The notes under the pieces were generated by a model. The model made no database searches, had not been told where the DNA came from, and worked only from the letters and a program-made list of their open reading frames with translations. Shown piece by piece: positions 1 to 6,543 of a DNA stretch of 7,066 nucleotides. Positions within the stretch are counted from its first letter, which is position 1, and each line of letters opens with the position of its first letter. The stretch spans positions 1 to 7,066 of the forward strand of contig JAAYGE010000158.1 in assembly GCA_012727835.1 (NCBI GenBank). Reading direction: 5' to 3'. The position numbers were made by a program, and so were the translations under genes. This stretch comes from Bacillota bacterium (lineage in GTDB: Bacteria > Bacillota_H > UBA994 > UBA5500).

Positions 1-1011
1 GTTATGACTTCCGGTATTCTATTTTTCTTACTAACTCTGACTAATGTGCGCGAAGCCATTGTTAATGGTATCCCTCACAGCTTAAAGATGGCTGTCACTA
101 CCGGTATCGGTCTCTTTATCGCTCTTCTCGGTTTTCAAAATGCGGGCATCATCGCCTATGATGCGGGAGCCAACGCCTTTGTTTTAGGCAATCTGCGCGA
201 TCCCAATACCCTTTTAGCTCTCTTCGGCCTGGTTTTCACCAGCGTTTTGGTAGTAAGGCAAATCAAGGGCGCTCTACTCTGGGGTATTCTGGGTACGACG
301 GTCGTTGGTATGGCAGCCGGTTTAGTCGATTTGCCCACCGGCATCAGTAGCTTCATTTCCACCCCACCGTCGGTAGCCCCTACAGCTTTTAAGTTTATCG
401 ATGGCTTTAAGGATATGTTTGCCTCGGTGGGCATTGGTTTTATTCCTTTGGTCTTCTCCTTCGGCTTCGTCGACTTGTTTGACTCCATAGGCACTTTCGT
501 TGGTGTGGCCAGCAAAGCCAACATGCTCGATGAAAACGGCAACCTGCCCCGAGCCAATAAGGCACTCATGGCCGACGCTATTGGTACTATGGCGGGAGCA
601 GCTCTCGGTACCAGCACGGTAACCACTTTTGTAGAAAGTGCTGCCGGCGTGGCGGAGGGTGGCCGCACCGGTTTGACCGCAGTGGTAACTGGACTGTTGT
701 TTATCGCATCCCTCTTCTTAGCGCCTTTGGCCTTCATGATTCCAGGCGCTGCCACCGCACCCATTCTGATCATTGTAGGTGTATTCATGATGGAGCCGGT
801 GACCAAGATCAATTTTGCTGATTATCTAGAAGCCATTCCGGCCTTCTTGACCATTGCTATGATGCCTTTCTCCTATTCTATCGCTGACGGTATTGTTTGG
901 GGTATGTTGGCTTACACCGGACTACGACTGTTCACGGGCCGTCATAAAGAAGTTTCGCTTACCATGTATATCTTGAGTGCCCTATTTATTGCATGGCTAA
1001 TATGGAGTTAG
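1..1011 (+). CDS. Purine nucleobase permease, NCS2 superfamily, AzgA/PbuG type (5'-truncated)
   Basis: This is the C-terminal ~336 residues of an integral membrane transporter that probably imports adenine, guanine or hypoxanthine by cation symport. The reading frame is open to the first base, and the ATG at 4 looks internal: relatives are about 430-470 residues long, so roughly 100 N-terminal residues lie upstream. Counting from that ATG, AzgA-type motifs are visible: VDLFDSIGT (156-164), ALMADAIGT (187-195), TSTVTTFVESAAGVAEGGRTG (203-223) and ATAPILIIVGV (250-260). These supply the conserved acidic and small residues of the substrate region. Hydrophobic segments lie near 30-50, 67-85, 90-108, 140-158, 224-247, 250-263, 292-309 and 317-334. 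The substrate cannot be fixed from sequence. In B. subtilis the homologous pbuG lies a few genes upstream of purE, and here the gene is directly upstream. A strong terminator follows 12 bases after the stop. Confidence 0.93.
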   Translation, partial: VMTSGILFFLLTLTNVREAIVNGIPHSLKMAVTTGIGLFIALLGFQNAGIIAYDAGANAFVLGNLRDPNTLLALFGLVFTSVLVVRQIKGALLWGILGTTVVGMAAGLVDLPTGISSFISTPPSVAPTAFKFIDGFKDMFASVGIGFIPLVFSFGFVDLFDSIGTFVGVASKANMLDENGNLPRANKALMADAIGTMAGAALGTSTVTTFVESAAGVAEGGRTGLTAVVTGLLFIASLFLAPLAFMIPGAATAPILIIVGVFMMEPVTKINFADYLEAIPAFLTIAMMPFSYSIADGIVWGMLAYTGLRLFTGRHKEVSLTMYILSALFIAWLIWS

Positions 1012-1047
1012 GGCAGTCCAAACAATGGGGGGAAGTCTGCCCAGACT
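1006..1047 (+). promoter_or_regulatory. Possible antiterminator pairing overlapping the permease stop codon
   Basis: GGGCAG (1011-1016) is perfectly complementary to CTGCCC (1037-1042). After a 2x2 internal loop, AGT (1006-1008) can also pair with ACT (1045-1047). This structure would use bases 1037-1047, the inner arm and loop of the downstream terminator, so the two folds exclude each other in part. The left arm lies on the permease UAG (1009-1011), so a terminating ribosome would hide it. The pairing is seen in the sequence, but any regulatory role is inference. It is clearly weaker than the terminator and could be chance. Confidence 0.3.
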
Positions 1048-1064
1048 ATCTCCCCATTTTTGTT
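1024..1064 (+). terminator. Intrinsic terminator or attenuator between permease and purE
   Basis: The left arm 1024-1038 pairs with the right arm 1043-1058 around a GCCC tetraloop (1039-1042). The outer stem is AATGGGG/CCCCATT, then come one G-U and two Watson-Crick pairs, a single bulged A at 1048, and the inner stem AGTCT/AGACT, about 15 pairs in all. A T-run follows directly (1057-1061, then GTT). A-rich bases before the stem (1020-1025) could give some activity on the other strand. It ends 31 bases before the purE start, leaving no room for a complete promoter after it. It may therefore tune read-through into the pur operon as well as end the permease transcript. Confidence 0.85.
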
Positions 1065-1080
1065 CCCAAAATATCAGAAG

Positions 1081-1087
1081 AAGGGGG
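1081..1087 (+). promoter_or_regulatory. purE ribosome binding site
   Basis: AAGGGGG ends 8 bases before the ATG at 1096. It supports that start over the in-frame TTG at 1060, which lies in the T-run of the terminator and has no ribosome site of its own. Confidence 0.8.
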
Positions 1088-1095
1088 CCAGCGTT

Positions 1096-1626
1096 ATGGG
1101 GTTTGAGCCAAAAGTACTGATAGTTCTCGGTAGCGATTCGGACTTGCCAGTAATGGCCACCGCCTGTTCTACCTTGGAAGAGTTCGGAGTGGATTATTCT
1201 TTGCGCATTTTGTCGGCCCATCGGGTGCCGCAAGAGGTGGCTGCGGTGGCCGGTGATGCTAAGAACCATTACCAAGTCATTATTGCCGCCGCCGGCATGG
1301 CGGCCCACCTGCCGGGGGTAATTGCCGCCTATACCACTCTGCCGGTAATCGGGGTGCCTCTACAGAGTAAGGTGCTTGATGGGCAAGATGCCCTGTACAG
1401 CATTGTGCAAATGCCCCCCGGGGTACCGGTGGCCACTGTCGGCATTGGTGCCGCCAAGAATGCGGCCCTCCTGGCTCTGCAAATTTTGGCTACCGGCCAT
1501 GAGGACCTGAGTAAAGCTCTGCAGCAGTATAAGCAAACTATGGCGGAGACGGTGCTGGTTAAGGATAGCCGTCTACAGACTATGGGATATAAAGCCTATT
1601 TAGCCGAGAGGGGTGAGCAAAAGTGA
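1096..1626 (+). CDS. purE: N5-carboxyaminoimidazole ribonucleotide mutase (PurE, class I)
   Basis: PurE is a small cytoplasmic enzyme, an octamer in known class I members, that converts N5-CAIR to CAIR in de novo purine synthesis. The 176-residue product matches the family length. Visible motifs are GSDSD (12-16), SAHR (40-43) with H42 equivalent to the catalytic His45 of E. coli, AGMAAHLPGV (66-75), and QSKVLDGQDALYSIVQMPPG (90-109). SAHR and the AAHLPG loop mark class I. Class II (AIR carboxylase) proteins such as that of Treponema carry SAHK and a different loop. Residue 65 is Ala where the family usually has Gly (AGAG). The ATG is chosen for its ribosome site and because the first residues fit the family's N terminus. 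purB starts inside the stop codon region (GTGA overlap), so the two are probably translationally coupled. No purK is adjacent, although class I PurE normally uses the PurK product. Confidence 0.96.
   Translation: MGFEPKVLIVLGSDSDLPVMATACSTLEEFGVDYSLRILSAHRVPQEVAAVAGDAKNHYQVIIAAAGMAAHLPGVIAAYTTLPVIGVPLQSKVLDGQDALYSIVQMPPGVPVATVGIGAAKNAALLALQILATGHEDLSKALQQYKQTMAETVLVKDSRLQTMGYKAYLAERGEQK
1609..1613 (+). promoter_or_regulatory. purB ribosome binding site within the end of purE
   Basis: AGGGG lies within GAGAGGGGTGAG near the end of purE and stands 9 bases before the GTG at 1623. It supports the GTG start in the GTGA overlap with the purE stop. No in-frame ATG nearby fits the family N terminus better. 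Confidence 0.7.
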
Positions 1627-2915
1627 TTGCCCGTTATTCTTTGCCCGATATGCAAGCCCTCTGGACCCTAGAGAATAAGTTTCGTCATTGGTTAAATATC
1701 GAAATCTACGCCTGCGAAGCCTGGGCCGAGTTGGGGGTGATTCCCCGGGAAGACGTGGAACTTATAAAACAGAAGGCCAGCTTTACTGTGGAGCGGGTTT
1801 TAGAGATTGAAAAAGAGACCCGCCATGATGTGGTGGCTTTTACCCGCTGTGTCGCCGAGAGTTTGGGGCCCGAGTCGAAATGGATTCATTACGGCCTCAC
1901 TTCCACTGATGTGGTGGATACAGCCCTATCGGCTATTTTGGTACAAGCTTTGGATATTATCATAGACGATGTGAAAAAACTGCTGGTGGAACTGCGTCGC
2001 CAGGCCCAGGAGCACAAGTATACGGTGATGATGGGACGCACCCATGGGGTGCATGCCGAACCTACCACCTTCGGTTTAAAAATGGCCTTGTATGTGGCCG
2101 AAATGGAACGCAACTTGAAGCGGTTAGAGCAGGCACGAGAAAACATAGCCTACGGCAAGCTTTCGGGAGCTGTTGGTACCTACGCCAATATAGATCCCTT
2201 CGTTGAGGAATATGTCTGTACCCGCATGGGGCTGAAGCCGGCTCCCATAGCTACTCAGACTTTGCAGCGCGACCGGCATGCGGAAGTTCTAAGTACGCTG
2301 GCTATTGTGGCCGGCACGCTGGAAAAGCTGGCCACCGAGGTACGGGGCCTACAGAAGACAGAAACCCGCGAAGTGGAAGAACCGTTCCGTACGGGGCAAA
2401 AGGGTTCGTCCGCCATGCCCCACAAGCGTAACCCTATCCTCTGTGAACGGGTCAGTGGCCTTTCCCGGGTAGTGCGCGGTTATGCCGCCGCCGGTTTTGA
2501 GAACATGGCCTTGTGGCATGAAAGGGATATTTCCCACTCCTCCGTTGAGCGCATCATCTTGCCCGATGCTACCCTGGCGGTACACTACATGCTACATCTG
2601 ATGACGCGAGTCATTCGTGATTTGCAGGTGTACCCGGAAAATATGCGGCGCAACATGCAGGTTACCCATGGCCTGGTCTTCTCCCAGAGGGTGCTTTTAG
2701 AGCTGATTGAACGGGGTATGACCCGTGAACAGGCCTACGACTTGGTGCAGATGCATGCCATGGAGGCCTGGGAAACCTGCTCCGACTTCTTAGAGTTGTT
2801 GTTAAGAGATCGGGAAATTGGACGGGTGTTGCCGGAGAATGATTTGCGAGCCTGCTTCGACCTCTCCTATCATCTGACCGGCGTGGATAAGGTTTTTGCC
2901 CGCCTGGGGCTTTAG
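1623..2915 (+). CDS. purB: Adenylosuccinate lyase
   Basis: PurB is a cytoplasmic, homotetrameric lyase of the fumarase/aspartase superfamily. It removes fumarate from SAICAR to give AICAR, and from adenylosuccinate to give AMP. The product is 430 residues, almost the length of B. subtilis PurB, and active-site numbering coincides: H68 (in TRHDVVAF), H89 (in WIHYGLTSTD), H141 (in GRTHG), K268 and E275. The superfamily signature GSSAMPHKRNP spans 261-271, with the mobile-loop serines at 262-263. Translation starts at GTG 1623, overlapping the purE stop by 4 bases. A 45-base AT-rich gap separates it from purL. In B. subtilis purC, purS and purQ occupy that place; none is present here. No substitution or break in the catalytic residues is seen. 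Confidence 0.97.
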   Translation: MIARYSLPDMQALWTLENKFRHWLNIEIYACEAWAELGVIPREDVELIKQKASFTVERVLEIEKETRHDVVAFTRCVAESLGPESKWIHYGLTSTDVVDTALSAILVQALDIIIDDVKKLLVELRRQAQEHKYTVMMGRTHGVHAEPTTFGLKMALYVAEMERNLKRLEQARENIAYGKLSGAVGTYANIDPFVEEYVCTRMGLKPAPIATQTLQRDRHAEVLSTLAIVAGTLEKLATEVRGLQKTETREVEEPFRTGQKGSSAMPHKRNPILCERVSGLSRVVRGYAAAGFENMALWHERDISHSSVERIILPDATLAVHYMLHLMTRVIRDLQVYPENMRRNMQVTHGLVFSQRVLLELIERGMTREQAYDLVQMHAMEAWETCSDFLELLLRDREIGRVLPENDLRACFDLSYHLTGVDKVFARLGL

Positions 2916-2945
2916 TAACTGGCTGCTTTATCAATTTTTTAGATT

Positions 2946-2951
2946 AGGAGG
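2946..2951 (+). promoter_or_regulatory. purL ribosome binding site
   Basis: A perfect AGGAGG stands 9 bases before the ATG at 2961. purL is the only internal gene here with a gap before it rather than an overlap or a few bases, so this site probably supports independent initiation. Confidence 0.85.
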
Positions 2952-2960
2952 CAGAGAACA

Positions 2961-5162
2961 ATGGCAAACCAGCCGTGGCGCGAGATGGGACTGAAAGATC
3001 ATGAGTATGAGCGTATTGTCGAATTGATGGGCCGCGAACCCAATCGGTTAGAGCTTGGCCTATTTGCTTCCATGTGGTCCGAACATTGTAGTTACAAGCA
3101 TTCTAAGCCGGTGTTGAAAACCTTTCCTACCACCGGCCCCCGCGTTCTGGTAGGGCCGGGGGAGAATGCGGGTGTGGTGGATATAGGCGTCGGTCAGGCG
3201 GGGGTCTTCAAGATGGAGAGCCATAACCATCCGTCGGCGGTGGAGCCCTACCATGGTGCCGCCACCGGCGTGGGCGGCATCGTGCGTGATGTCTTTGCCA
3301 TGGGGGCCCGCCCCATCGCTCTCGCCAACTCCTTGCGGTTTGGTGACTTGACGGAAGAACATCAGCGCCATCTATTGCAGGGAGCCGTGGCTGGCATGGC
3401 CGACTACGGTAATACCCTAGAGGTACCCACCATAGCCGGTGAAGTCTATTTCCACGAAGGTTACAGTGGCAATTGTCTCGTTAATGCCATGTGCGTCGGC
3501 TTAGTGGGCCATGACGAGCTGGCTAAAGGCGTGGCCAGCGGGGTGGGCAATCCCGTCTTGGTGTTGGGAGCCCCCACTGGGCGAGAAGGTATTCATGGTG
3601 CCACCTTTGCCTCCGATGAGTTATCGGGGACCGGCGACGAAGTGCCTGAGGCGACGCAAAAAGGCAATCCAGAGCTAGAAAAAAGATTGATGGAAGCTTG
3701 TCTAGAGCTAATTGATCAGGGGATCATTGTCGGTATGCAGGACCTAGGAGCCGCCGGCTTCACTTCTTCTGGCAGTGAGATGGCTAGCCGGGCCGACACG
3801 GGCTTGGAATTGGATGTGGACCTAATACCGAAGCAGGAGCCCGATATGACTGCTTACGAGGTCATGCTTTCGGAAACCCAGGAGCGCATGTTGGTGGTGG
3901 TAGAGCCAGAGCGGGTGGCCGACGTGCAGGCCGTTTGTGCTAAGTGGGGTGTGGACGCTACGGTGGTGGGTCGGGTTACCGACGACGGTTATTTCCGTAT
4001 AAAAGAAGGAGGACGGGTGGTGGCCGAGGTGGTGGCCAAACACCTGACCGATCAGGCGCCGGTTTACCAGGCGGCCGCCCAGCGACCTGCTTGGCAGGAT
4101 AGTGTGCAGCAGTTGGCACTGGAGGATATCGACTGCCCCGATGATTTAAATTCGGTGCTGCTGCAATTGTTGGCTAGCCCTAACATAGCCTGCAAGGCTT
4201 GGATTTACCAACAGTTTGATCATCAAGCCCAGGGGCAAACCCTGTTGCCCGCCGGCTCCAATGCGGGGATTGTGCGCGTGCCAGGAACAAACAAAGGGTT
4301 GGCCGTCAGTGTGGACTGTAATAGCCGTTACGTCTATTTAGATCCTTACGTGGGCGGCATGATTGCTGTAGCCGAAGCGGCCCGTAACCTGGTCTGCAGC
4401 GGTGCGGACCCCTTGGCTATTACCAACTGTCTCAACTTCGGCAGTCCGGAGCGCCCAGAAATTTTCTGGCAGCTGCAAGAGGCGGTGCGGGGTATGGGGG
4501 AGGCCTGCCGTGCTTTAGGGACCCCGGTTACCGGAGGGAATGTGAGCCTTTATAATGAAACCAATGGTCAAGCCATCTATCCTACTCCCACCGTGGGTAT
4601 TGTAGGCCTGTTGCCGGAGGCGGAGCAGTTGGTGACCCATGATTTTAAAGAGACCGGAGATGTGATAATTCTGCTGGGCGAAACTAAGCCCGAAATAGGA
4701 GGCAGTGAGTATCTGCATCAGGTGCATGGTCAAGATGTGGGTGCCCCGCCCAGCTTAGATTTAACTGCGGAGGTTAGGTTGCAGCAGTTCCTGTTGGACC
4801 AAATTAGGCAAGCCCGAGTACGGTCAGCCCACGATTGTGCCGAAGGTGGATTAGCCGTTACGATTGCAGAGGCAGCTATAGCCGGACAGGCAGGTTGCCA
4901 GATCGACTTAGGATCTACGCTCCGTCCCGATGTGCTGCTATTCGCCGAGAGCCAGTCTCGCGTCGTGGTCACCGTTGCTGCCAATAAGCAGGATGTTTTC
5001 CTAGCAGCTGCTCAGGTCGCCGGCGTGCCGGCCCAGGTACTGGGTACCGTTGGCGGACAGCGGTTGACGGTGCGGGTAAATGGTACCACCCGCATTGATG
5101 TGGAACTGGCGGAAGCGGCGAAGGCTTGGCAGGAGGCCATACCATGCCTTATGCAGCGTTAG
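2961..5162 (+). CDS. purL: Phosphoribosylformylglycinamidine (FGAM) synthase, small PurL subunit
   Basis: PurL catalyses the ATP-dependent conversion of FGAR and ammonia (from glutamine) to FGAM. At 733 residues it is the small type found in Bacillota, archaea and others, which lacks the glutaminase domain of the ~1300-residue enterobacterial protein and depends on separate PurQ (glutaminase) and PurS. Motifs in order: [13 protein letters not shown] (38-50) with the catalytic-type His42; [19 protein letters not shown] (85-103); [12 protein letters not shown] (207-218); [13 protein letters not shown] (258-270); [15 protein letters not shown] (452-466); [15 protein letters not shown] (486-500); [10 protein letters not shown] (525-534); [16 protein letters not shown] (622-637). 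This is the duplicated AIRS-type fold, with N-terminal domains to ~350 and a second pair from ~430. The frame is intact. Its last 19 bases overlap purF. No purS or purQ lies in the window, so the partner subunits must be encoded elsewhere. Confidence 0.97.
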   Translation: MANQPWREMGLKDHEYERIVELMGREPNRLELGLFASMWSEHCSYKHSKPVLKTFPTTGPRVLVGPGENAGVVDIGVGQAGVFKMESHNHPSAVEPYHGAATGVGGIVRDVFAMGARPIALANSLRFGDLTEEHQRHLLQGAVAGMADYGNTLEVPTIAGEVYFHEGYSGNCLVNAMCVGLVGHDELAKGVASGVGNPVLVLGAPTGREGIHGATFASDELSGTGDEVPEATQKGNPELEKRLMEACLELIDQGIIVGMQDLGAAGFTSSGSEMASRADTGLELDVDLIPKQEPDMTAYEVMLSETQERMLVVVEPERVADVQAVCAKWGVDATVVGRVTDDGYFRIKEGGRVVAEVVAKHLTDQAPVYQAAAQRPAWQDSVQQLALEDIDCPDDLNSVLLQLLASPNIACKAWIYQQFDHQAQGQTLLPAGSNAGIVRVPGTNKGLAVSVDCNSRYVYLDPYVGGMIAVAEAARNLVCSGADPLAITNCLNFGSPERPEIFWQLQEAVRGMGEACRALGTPVTGGNVSLYNETNGQAIYPTPTVGIVGLLPEAEQLVTHDFKETGDVIILLGETKPEIGGSEYLHQVHGQDVGAPPSLDLTAEVRLQQFLLDQIRQARVRSAHDCAEGGLAVTIAEAAIAGQAGCQIDLGSTLRPDVLLFAESQSRVVVTVAANKQDVFLAAAQVAGVPAQVLGTVGGQRLTVRVNGTTRIDVELAEAAKAWQEAIPCLMQR
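5131..5136 (+). promoter_or_regulatory. purF ribosome binding site inside the end of purL
   Basis: A perfect AGGAGG lies within the final codons of purL, 7 bases before the ATG at 5144. It fixes that ATG as the purF start. The in-frame TTG at 5126 would place this site inside purF and has no equally good site before it. Confidence 0.85.
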
Positions 5163-6538
5163 ACGGGCTGAAAGAACATTGTGGTGTGGTGGCCGCCTAC
5201 GGGGTGGGCGATGACCTGCCCGGGCTGTTATACATGGGGTTGTTTGCTTTACAGCACCGGGGCGAAGAAGGCGCCGGTATTGCGGTTAGTAATGGGAAGC
5301 AAATAGAGTTGGTTAAGGGCCCCGGTTTGGTTTCCGACGTGTTTACCGTCGACCGGTTACAACATTTGAATGGCATCGAGCCTACCTTAGGTATTGGCCA
5401 TGTTCGTTATGCCACCAGTGATGAAACAAGATTTGATAATATACAGCCCCTGATTGTACGCTATTTACAGGGCAGTATGGCTTTAGCTCTCAACGGCAAC
5501 TTGGCTAATACCACCCGTTTACGCCGGGAGATGGAGGACAATGGACAAATTTTTCAAACCGCCAGCGACACGGAAGTCATTTTAAACCTGATCGCCCGCT
5601 ATCGGCGGGAAGGCATCGTCACCGCAGTACAGCGGGCATTGAGCAGGGTCCATGGCGCCTATAGTTTGGTTTTGCAGAGCGACTCCACCCTCATAGCTGT
5701 GCGTGATGCCTTTGGCTTTCGGCCCCTGGTAATAGGACGTTTAGGTTCGGGCTACGTGGTGGCCTCCGAGTCCTGCGCCTTTGATACCATGGGGGCCGAA
5801 CTAATCCGCGATGTCTTTCCCGGTGAGATAATTGTTATCGATGAAAACGGTTTGCGTAGCGAACATTTGCCGGGGCCGCCGGTGGAGCGGCATTCCTGCA
5901 TCTTTGAATATGTGTACTTTGCCCGCGTCGACTCGGTGGTCGATGGGCTGAACGTGCATATGGTGCGGCGTAGCCTAGGGCGGATCTTAGCCCAAGAGCA
6001 ACCGGCCGACGCCGATATCGTTATCGGAGTTCCCGATTCGGGTATCCCTGCCGCCGTCGGTTATGCGCTAGAATCGGGGCTTCCCTACGAGGAAGGCTTG
6101 GTTAAGAACCGTTATGTGGGGCGCACCTTCATCTCCCCCGGTCAATCCCTACGCAACCTGAAGGTACGGTTGAAGCTGAATCCTAACCGCCATGTGTTAG
6201 AAGGAAAAAGGGTGGTGGTGGTAGAGGACTCCATCGTCCGCGGGACCACCAGCCGTAATCTAATTCGGGCCTTGCGGGCAGCAGGAGCCACAGAGGTGCA
6301 TCTGCGCATTTCTAGTCCGCCCTATATTTCCCCCTGCTACTATGGCATTGATACGCCTACCGCCGACGAGCTGGTGGCGGCCCAATACTCCATCGAAGAA
6401 ATTCGCCAGATGATTGGGGCCGATTCTCTCGGCTTTCTCAGTCTCGAAGGTCTATTACGGGCCGTTCCCGGGGGTGGCAACTGCTTGGCTTGCCTGACCG
6501 GTAAGTATCCGTTAGAAGTTTATCAGGAAAGGAACTGA
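5144..6538 (+). CDS. purF: Amidophosphoribosyltransferase (glutamine PRPP amidotransferase)
   Basis: PurF catalyses the first committed step of purine synthesis, making 5-phosphoribosylamine from PRPP and glutamine. The 464-residue product has an N-terminal Ntn glutaminase domain and a C-terminal phosphoribosyltransferase domain. A 12-residue propeptide precedes C13 (EHCGVV), which by analogy with B. subtilis becomes the catalytic N terminus after self-cleavage. GHVRYAT (85-91), NGN (117-119) and SDTE (141-144) form the glutamine site, and [14 protein letters not shown] (357-370) is the PRPP loop. C252, C398, C447 and C450 (CLAC) match the four [4Fe-4S] ligands of the B. subtilis enzyme, which makes that enzyme oxygen-sensitive. 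Residue 116 is Leu where relatives usually have His (AHNGN). PurF enzymes are typically inhibited by AMP and GMP. Start ATG 5144 overlaps purL by 19 bases; purM follows after 5 bases. Confidence 0.97.
   Translation: MPYAALDGLKEHCGVVAAYGVGDDLPGLLYMGLFALQHRGEEGAGIAVSNGKQIELVKGPGLVSDVFTVDRLQHLNGIEPTLGIGHVRYATSDETRFDNIQPLIVRYLQGSMALALNGNLANTTRLRREMEDNGQIFQTASDTEVILNLIARYRREGIVTAVQRALSRVHGAYSLVLQSDSTLIAVRDAFGFRPLVIGRLGSGYVVASESCAFDTMGAELIRDVFPGEIIVIDENGLRSEHLPGPPVERHSCIFEYVYFARVDSVVDGLNVHMVRRSLGRILAQEQPADADIVIGVPDSGIPAAVGYALESGLPYEEGLVKNRYVGRTFISPGQSLRNLKVRLKLNPNRHVLEGKRVVVVEDSIVRGTTSRNLIRALRAAGATEVHLRISSPPYISPCYYGIDTPTADELVAAQYSIEEIRQMIGADSLGFLSLEGLLRAVPGGGNCLACLTGKYPLEVYQERN
6528..6533 (+). promoter_or_regulatory. 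Probable purM ribosome binding site
   Basis: AAAGGA in the last codons of purF stands 10 bases before the purM ATG at 6544. A closer GAGGG (6537-6541) overlaps the purF stop but leaves only 2 bases before the ATG, too short for normal use. The site is weaker than those of purL and purF, so purM may depend on ribosomes finishing purF. Confidence 0.5.
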
Positions 6539-6543
6539 GGGAT

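Noticed and set aside
4..6. ATG at base 4 as the true permease start
   Set aside because: The frame is open upstream to base 1, there is no visible ribosome site, and the product would lack about 100 residues of the family's N-terminal part.
156..812. Long minus-strand open frame of 218 codons inside the permease
   Set aside because: It lies wholly opposite a conserved gene, gives a low-complexity Ala/Pro/Lys/Thr-rich product, and matches no family I know. It is a shadow of the coding strand.
973..1003. Promoter-like TTGAGT ... TAATAT near the end of the permease gene
   Set aside because: Both boxes match only part of the consensus, the spacing is 19 bases, and it lies in coding sequence; too weak to list, though a promoter somewhere in this area cannot be excluded.
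1060..1095. In-frame TTG extension of purE
   Set aside because: The TTG sits in the terminator T-run, the extra 12 residues are not family-like, and a good ribosome site precedes the ATG at 1096.
997..1308. Minus-strand open frame across the permease-purE gap
   Set aside because: It runs through the terminator hairpin and the conserved start of purE, and has no recognisable domain.
2898..2940. Possible terminator after purB (GCCC/GGGC hairpin and a later run of six T)
   Set aside because: The hairpin has only four pairs and the T-run lies more than 20 bases downstream of it, so the two do not form a terminator unit.
3079..3087. CCGAACATT, resembling half of a B. subtilis PurBox (PurR operator)
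   Set aside because: It encodes part of the invariant WSEHC motif of PurL, is a single half-site, and lies inside a gene far from any promoter.
5126..5143. In-frame TTG extension of purF
   Set aside because: The AGGAGG at 5131-5136 lies inside this extension and is correctly spaced for ATG 5144; that start gives the usual 11-12 residue propeptide before the catalytic Cys.
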